Part shown: positions 42,141 through 46,360 of the stretch, in pieces | How the letters are laid out: each line of letters begins with the position of its first letter | Position numbering within the stretch: the first letter of the stretch is position 1 | Assembly: GCF_014904795.1 (NCBI RefSeq) | Contig: NZ_JACZFS010000060.1 | Span: forward strand, 1-46,360 | Reading direction: 5' to 3' | DNA length: 46,360 bases | Origin: Nisaea nitritireducens | Lineage (GTDB): Bacteria > Pseudomonadota > Alphaproteobacteria > Thalassobaculales > Thalassobaculaceae | Made by a program: the position numbers and the translations under genes | The notes under the pieces: model-generated | The model's input: only the letters and a program-made list of their open reading frames with translations | What the model was told of the DNA's origin: nothing | The model's database searches: none

Positions 42141-42836
42141 CTAAAGGATGGCGTGACGAAGCGATTGAAGCGCGGGCGACCGGAAGTCGTCAATTAAGAG
42201 ATCAGCCCCGATGAGTGCAGCTGGATCGCCCGGGCCGGTAATTGCGACTGAAAAGACACGGGCGCCGATTAGCGCGGTCAGCCCGCTTGGCGAATCCTCG
42301 AACCCGATTGCCGCCTCTGCCGCGCAGCCGATGCGAGACAGGCCTTCCAGATAAGGTCCCGGGTCCGGTTTACCCAAGGGCACTTCTTCCGCGACAACGA
42401 TTGCGTCGAAGCGGTCCGCGAGGCCAAGGGCACGCAGCATCAGATCCGCATTCGCCCTCGGTGCGTTGGTTACAACGGCGGTTTTCAGACTGTGCTCGGC
42501 GGCCCAGTCCAGAAGCTCGGTCAGTCCTGGCATTCTGTCCAGCTGGACGACGCTGTCCCGGAACAGCTGTTCCTTCAGATCGACATAGTCTCGGCCTTTG
42601 CCTTCGGGATCGTCGGGAAACAGAAAGTGCCGGGTGTCGTCATTGGCGCCGCCATGCAGGTGCGCTTCATAGTCGGGCCGGGAAATCTGCCGGCCGAATG
42701 TCGCGAGAGCGGCGTTGGTCGCGTCGACATGCAGTTCGGCGGTGTCCACCAGCGTGCCGTCGAGATCGAACAGCAACGCATCGAGACGGAGAGGGACGGG
42801 GCGCTTGCCCGTCCCCGGCAGGATACTGCCTTGCAC
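42141..42836 (-). CDS. HAD-superfamily phosphatase, beta-phosphoglucomutase-like
   Basis: The 231-residue product from GTG 42836 has HAD motif I LLFDLDGTLVDT (near residue 21), motif II in AVVTNAPR, motif III Lys in LGKPDPGPY and motif IV FEDSPSG. A four-helix cap follows motif I, placing it in subfamily IA close to beta-phosphoglucomutase and sugar-phosphate phosphatases. It starts 3 bases after gcvP and is almost certainly translated from the gcv mRNA. Glycine cleavage connects to C1 and serine metabolism, so a phosphoglycolate-like substrate is conceivable but not shown. Confidence 0.9.
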   Translation of the reverse strand: MQGSILPGTGKRPVPLRLDALLFDLDGTLVDTAELHVDATNAALATFGRQISRPDYEAHLHGGANDDTRHFLFPDDPEGKGRDYVDLKEQLFRDSVVQLDRMPGLTELLDWAAEHSLKTAVVTNAPRANADLMLRALGLADRFDAIVVAEEVPLGKPDPGPYLEGLSRIGCAAEAAIGFEDSPSGLTALIGARVFSVAITGPGDPAALIGADLLIDDFRSPALQSLRHAIL

Positions 42837-42839
42837 CGC

Positions 42840-45725
42840 TTACTCAGCCGCGTCCTGATAGGCCTCAATCGGCGGGCAGGAACAGATCAGGTGTTTGTCG
42901 CCATAAGCCTGATCGATCCGGGCGACCGGCGGCCAGTATTTGTTGCTTCGCAGGCTGTCGACCGGGAAGGCGCCCTGGGCGCGGGAATACTTCCGGTCCC
43001 AGTCGTCCGCCATCAGATCGCCCGCCGTGTGCGGGGCATGGGCCAGCGGGCTCTCGTCGCGGGTGAGCTTGCCTTCCTCTATATCGCGGATTTCCTGCCG
43101 GATGGCGATCATCGCCGCGCAGAAGCGTTCGAGTTCGGCCAGAGGCTCGCTCTCGGTCGGCTCGATCATCAGCGTCCCCGGCACGGGGAAGGACATGGTG
43201 GGGGCGTGAAAGCCGTAATCCATCAGCCGCTTTGCGACATCGTCGACGGTAACGCCGGTTTCGTCCTTCAGCGGGCGCAGATCGATAATGCATTCGTGCG
43301 CAACCAGCCCATTCTTGCCCTTGTAGAGCACCGGGAAATGCTCTTCGAGGCGCTGCGCCAGATAGTTGGCGGAGAGGATCGCGACCTCGGTCGCTTTCTT
43401 CAGGCCGTTGGCGCCCATCAGCTCGATATAGCTCCAGGAGATCGGCAGGATGCCGGCGCTGCCGTATGGCGCGGCGCTGACCGGGCCGATGGCGGTTTCC
43501 TGGGCGTTCATGTTGCGGTGGCCCGGCAGGAAGGGCGCCAGATGCGCACCGACGCCGATCGGGCCGACACCGGGGCCGCCGCCGCCATGCGGGATGCAGA
43601 AGGTCTTGTGCAGGTTCAGGTGGCTGACGTCGGAGCCGAACTGGCCCGGCTTGCAGACACCGACCATGGCATTGAGGTTGGCGCCGTCCATATAGACCTG
43701 CCCGCCATGTTCGTGGATCAGATCGCAGATCTCGGTGACAGTCTCCTCGAACACGCCATGGGTCGAGGGATAGGTGATCATCAGGGCGGCGAGATTGCTG
43801 CTGTGCTGCTCGACCTTGGCCTTCAGATCGGCCATGTCGACATTGCCGTCATCGTCGCATTTCACGACCACGACCTTCATGCCCGCCATCGCGGCTGACG
43901 CCGGGTTGGTGCCGTGCGCGGAGCTCGGGATCAGGCAGATATTGCGATGCCCTTCGCCCCGGCTGGCGTGATAGGCGCTGATCACCAGCAGGCCGGCATA
44001 TTCGCCCTGGCTGCCGGCATTCGGCTGCAGGGAGACGGCGGCATAGCCGGTGATCTCGGCCAGCATCCGCTCCAGCTCCGAGATCATCAGATGATAGCCC
44101 TCGACCTGATCGCGGGGGGCAAAGGGATGAATGTCGGAGAAAGAAGCCCAGGTGACGGGAATCATCTCGGTCGTCGCGTTCAGCTTCATGGTGCAGGAGC
44201 CGAGCGGGATCATCGAGCGATCCAGCGCCACATCCTTGTCCGCGAGGCGGCGCAGATAGCGCAGCATTTCGGTTTCTGAATGGTATTGGTTGAAGGCCGG
44301 ATGGGTGAGGAATTCCGAGCTGCGTTCCAGCTTCGCCGGAATGGCGTCCGGGGTGCGATCGGCGACGGCTTCGTAGGTCAGCTCCTTCATGCTGTCGAAA
44401 GCCATCATTGCCCAGAGCCGTTCGACCAGCTCGCGGGTGCAGGTCTCGTCCAGCGAGATGCCGACACTGTTCTCGAAGATGCGCAGATTGACGCCTTCGA
44501 TGCGGGCGGCCTCCGTGACGGAGCCGGTCCAGTCGTCCGTCTGCACGATAATGGTATCGAAGAAATTGTCATGCGCGATGGTGTAGCCAAGCTCGCGCAG
44601 GCCCTGGGCCAGGATCGCGGTCCGGCGATGCACCCGGCGGCCGATCTTGGTCAGCCCGTCCGGCCCGTGATAGCAGGCATAGGCCGCCGCCATGACGGCG
44701 AGCAGGACCTGGGCGGTGCAGATGTTACTGGTCGCTTTCTCGCGGCGGATATGCTGCTCGCGGGTCTGCAGGGCCAGCCGGTAGGCCGGATCGCCGTTCT
44801 TGTCGACGGACACGCCGACGATACGGCCCGGGATGGAGCGCTTGTACTCGTCCTTGGTGGCGAAATAGGCCGCGTGCGGGCCGCCGAAGCCGAGCGGCAC
44901 GCCGAAGCGCTGGCTGGTGCCGATGGCGACATCCGCGCCGAACTCGCCCGGAGGGGTGAGGTGGGTCAGGGCGAGCAGGTCCGCCGCGACCACGGCGAGC
45001 GCGCCCTGGGCATGCGCCTTCTCGACGATAGCGGCATAGTCATGTACGGCGCCGTTGGTGTCCGGGTATTGCAGCAGGACGGCGAAGGCGTCTTCCGGCA
45101 GCGGCTCGTTCTCATCGCCGACCATGACAGTCAGCCCGGCTGGAGCGGCGCGGGTCTGCAGAATGTCGATGGTCTGCGGATGACAATTCTTTGAGACGAA
45201 GAAGACGTTGCCCTTGTTCTTCGAGGCCTTGTGGCAGAAAGCCATGGCCTCCGCTGCCGCAGTGCCCTCGTCGAGCAGGGAGGCATTGGCGATTTCCAGA
45301 CCGGTCAGATCGCCGATCATGGTCTGGAAGTTCAGCAGCATTTCCAGCCGGCCCTGGCTGATTTCCGGCTGGTACGGCGTATAGGCCGTGTACCAGGCCG
45401 GATTTTCCAGGATGTTGCGCTGGATGACGGCCGGCACGCGGGTGCCGTAATAGCCCATGCCGATCAGGGTGCGGTTCACCGTGTTGGTGTTGGCATATTG
45501 CCGGAGCTTCTGCAGCACCGCGCTTTCGGTCTGCGCGGGTGGCAGGTCGAGCGGCTCCTTGATGCGGATCTTTGCCGGAACGGCGGCATCGATCAGGGCG
45601 CCGAGGTTCTCGTAGCCGAGCGCCTTCAGCATCACTGCCTGATCTTCCGGGCCGGGGCCGATATGACGGCGAATGAACTCTTCGCTTTCTTCCTGTTCGG
45701 CGAAGGCCAGCCTGTTGTCCATCAT
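42840..45725 (-). CDS. gcvP: Glycine dehydrogenase (decarboxylating), P-protein
   Basis: The P-protein decarboxylates glycine with pyridoxal phosphate and passes the aminomethyl group to the lipoyl arm of the H-protein. The 961-residue product is the single-chain form in which both halves, split into two genes in many other bacteria, are fused. The PLP lysine lies in [18 protein letters not shown]. The N-terminal half has [21 protein letters not shown] 45725 was chosen because AAGGAG stands 8 bases upstream; ATG 45755 would lie in front of that site. It is preceded by gcvH (70 bases) and followed by the HAD gene. Confidence 0.97.
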   Translation of the reverse strand: MMDNRLAFAEQEESEEFIRRHIGPGPEDQAVMLKALGYENLGALIDAAVPAKIRIKEPLDLPPAQTESAVLQKLRQYANTNTVNRTLIGMGYYGTRVPAVIQRNILENPAWYTAYTPYQPEISQGRLEMLLNFQTMIGDLTGLEIANASLLDEGTAAAEAMAFCHKASKNKGNVFFVSKNCHPQTIDILQTRAAPAGLTVMVGDENEPLPEDAFAVLLQYPDTNGAVHDYAAIVEKAHAQGALAVVAADLLALTHLTPPGEFGADVAIGTSQRFGVPLGFGGPHAAYFATKDEYKRSIPGRIVGVSVDKNGDPAYRLALQTREQHIRREKATSNICTAQVLLAVMAAAYACYHGPDGLTKIGRRVHRRTAILAQGLRELGYTIAHDNFFDTIIVQTDDWTGSVTEAARIEGVNLRIFENSVGISLDETCTRELVERLWAMMAFDSMKELTYEAVADRTPDAIPAKLERSSEFLTHPAFNQYHSETEMLRYLRRLADKDVALDRSMIPLGSCTMKLNATTEMIPVTWASFSDIHPFAPRDQVEGYHLMISELERMLAEITGYAAVSLQPNAGSQGEYAGLLVISAYHASRGEGHRNICLIPSSAHGTNPASAAMAGMKVVVVKCDDDGNVDMADLKAKVEQHSSNLAALMITYPSTHGVFEETVTEICDLIHEHGGQVYMDGANLNAMVGVCKPGQFGSDVSHLNLHKTFCIPHGGGGPGVGPIGVGAHLAPFLPGHRNMNAQETAIGPVSAAPYGSAGILPISWSYIELMGANGLKKATEVAILSANYLAQRLEEHFPVLYKGKNGLVAHECIIDLRPLKDETGVTVDDVAKRLMDYGFHAPTMSFPVPGTLMIEPTESEPLAELERFCAAMIAIRQEIRDIEEGKLTRDESPLAHAPHTAGDLMADDWDRKYSRAQGAFPVDSLRSNKYWPPVARIDQAYGDKHLICSCPPIEAYQDAAE

Positions 45726-45795
45726 CTCTTCTGCTCCTTGTGGCCCGCAGGCCATTCGTCATCTCGTGCATCAGGCGCCCGAACGGCGCCCGGCC

Positions 45796-46167
45796 TCAGG
45801 CCTCCGCGTGTGCCTTGTAAGCGTCCGCGTCCATCAGGGCGTCGAACTCGGCCTTGTCGGAAATCTTGATCTTGTAGAACCAGGCAGCGCCTTCGGGGTC
45901 GCTGTTCACCAGATCCGGCGTGTCGGCCAGTGCCGCATTCGCCTCGACCACTTCACCGGTCACCGGTGCATAAAGCTCGCTCGCGGCTTTCACGGATTCA
46001 ACGACGGCGGTTTCGTCCCCCTTGGCGACACTCTTGCCGACATCCGGGACTTCCACGAACACGACTTCGCCAAGCTGTTCCTGGGCGAAATCGGTAATAC
46101 CCACGGTGCCGATCTCGCCGTCGAGATCGATCCACTCATGGTCTTCGGTAAAGCGACGCTCGCTCAT
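45796..46167 (-). CDS. gcvH: Glycine cleavage system H-protein
   Basis: The H-protein carries the lipoyl group between the P, T and L proteins. The 123-residue product from ATG 46167 starts [17 protein letters not shown]. It contains the lipoylated Lys60 in [13 protein letters not shown] and the usual [27 protein letters not shown] stands 7 bases upstream of the start; a longer frame to 46269 overlaps gcvT. It lies 25 bases after gcvT and 70 before gcvP, the gcvTHP order. Confidence 0.97.
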   Translation of the reverse strand: MSERRFTEDHEWIDLDGEIGTVGITDFAQEQLGEVVFVEVPDVGKSVAKGDETAVVESVKAASELYAPVTGEVVEANAALADTPDLVNSDPEGAAWFYKIKISDKAEFDALMDADAYKAHAEA

Positions 46168-46192
46168 ATCTGATCCCCTCTGGTGCTTTGTT

Positions 46193-46360
46193 TTAACGTT
46201 TGTAGCCATTCGGGACGAACGGCATTTTGGCGGTTTTGGCGGGCAGGGCTTTGCCCCGAACGACAACATTTACAGCGCTACCGGCGGCTGCGTGTTCGGT
46301 GGTGACGTATCCCATGGCCAGCGGTGCTTCGAGGCTCGGCCCGAAGCCGCCACTGGTGAT
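46193..46360 (-). CDS. gcvT: Aminomethyltransferase, T-protein (partial, C-terminal end)
   Basis: The last 55 codons of gcvT are inside the window; the start lies beyond its right edge. The T-protein uses tetrahydrofolate to take the methylene group from the H-protein. The visible part has the family end [29 protein letters not shown] and PFVPNGYKR. It is the first of the gcv genes seen here. Any glycine riboswitch would be upstream and is not visible. Confidence 0.96.
   Translation of the reverse strand: MTSGGFGPSLEAPLAMGYVTTEHAAAGSAVNVVVRGKALPAKTAKMPFVPNGYKR

Noticed and set aside
42492-43898. 468-codon open frame on the + strand opposite gcvP and the HAD gene
   Set aside because: Both - strand genes carry complete active-site motifs; this frame has none.

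Overview
The window comes from the chromosome of an alphaproteobacterium, most likely a Rhodospirillales-type marine or aquatic species; the order is an inference, the class is well supported. G+C is about 60 % by eye. Class-level clues are a ribosomal alpha operon without rpsD or rpmJ, adk inserted between secY and rpsM, a short-LID adenylate kinase, a long zinc-free S14, and an ATP12-type F1-ATPase chaperone gene. I see no tRNA, rRNA, CRISPR array, transposon or prophage. No gene-free gap exceeds 300 bases; the largest are 38826-39032 (207 bases), 11566-11748 (183) and 41973-42140 (168).

Region 1 (1-14252, + strand) starts with the 3' end of tuf and continues through the S10, spc and alpha ribosomal protein clusters: rpsJ, rplC, rplD, rplW, rplB, rpsS, rplV, rpsC, rplP, rpmC, rpsQ, rplN, rplX, rplE, rpsN, rpsH, rplF, rplR, rpsE, rpmD, rplO, secY, adk, rpsM, rpsK, rpoA, rplQ. 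A near-consensus sigma-70 promoter and a hairpin leader before rpsM restart transcription inside the cluster. A strong intrinsic terminator ends it after rplQ.

Region 2 (14282-28028) has an orphan TPR-like gene on the - strand, then a tightly packed + strand run: a Do-family periplasmic protease, rarA, a DUF429-type gene, the fluoride channel crcB, rluC, a HAD phosphatase, a large AsmA protein, the ATP12 chaperone, pccB and an acetylpolyamine-type deacetylase.

Region 3 (28025-35402) holds two tandem secreted von Willebrand A proteins (DUF1194), thpR and a Tas-type aldo/keto reductase on the - strand. The conserved tesA / ybbA-ybbP divergent locus follows.

Region 4 (35457-38825) has the organic-hydroperoxide pair ohr / ohrR, divergent, with two palindromic operators. 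Next come a small secreted protein, and an operon of PepSY protein, cytochrome b561 and a membrane-anchored LuxR-type regulator that looks like a redox-linked membrane circuit. A YbaK-type deacylase converges on it.

Region 5 (39033-41972, - strand) is the most distinctive part: an OmpR-family response regulator, a QseC-like sensor kinase and an Asp/His-rich RTX protein. The RTX gene carries a perfect 8-bp direct repeat at 11-bp pitch in front of its start, the usual shape of an OmpR-family binding site. I read it as a candidate Ca2+ or metal responsive module.

Region 6 (42141-46360, - strand) is the glycine cleavage operon gcvT (partial)-gcvH-gcvP, with a HAD phosphatase gene 3 bases downstream.
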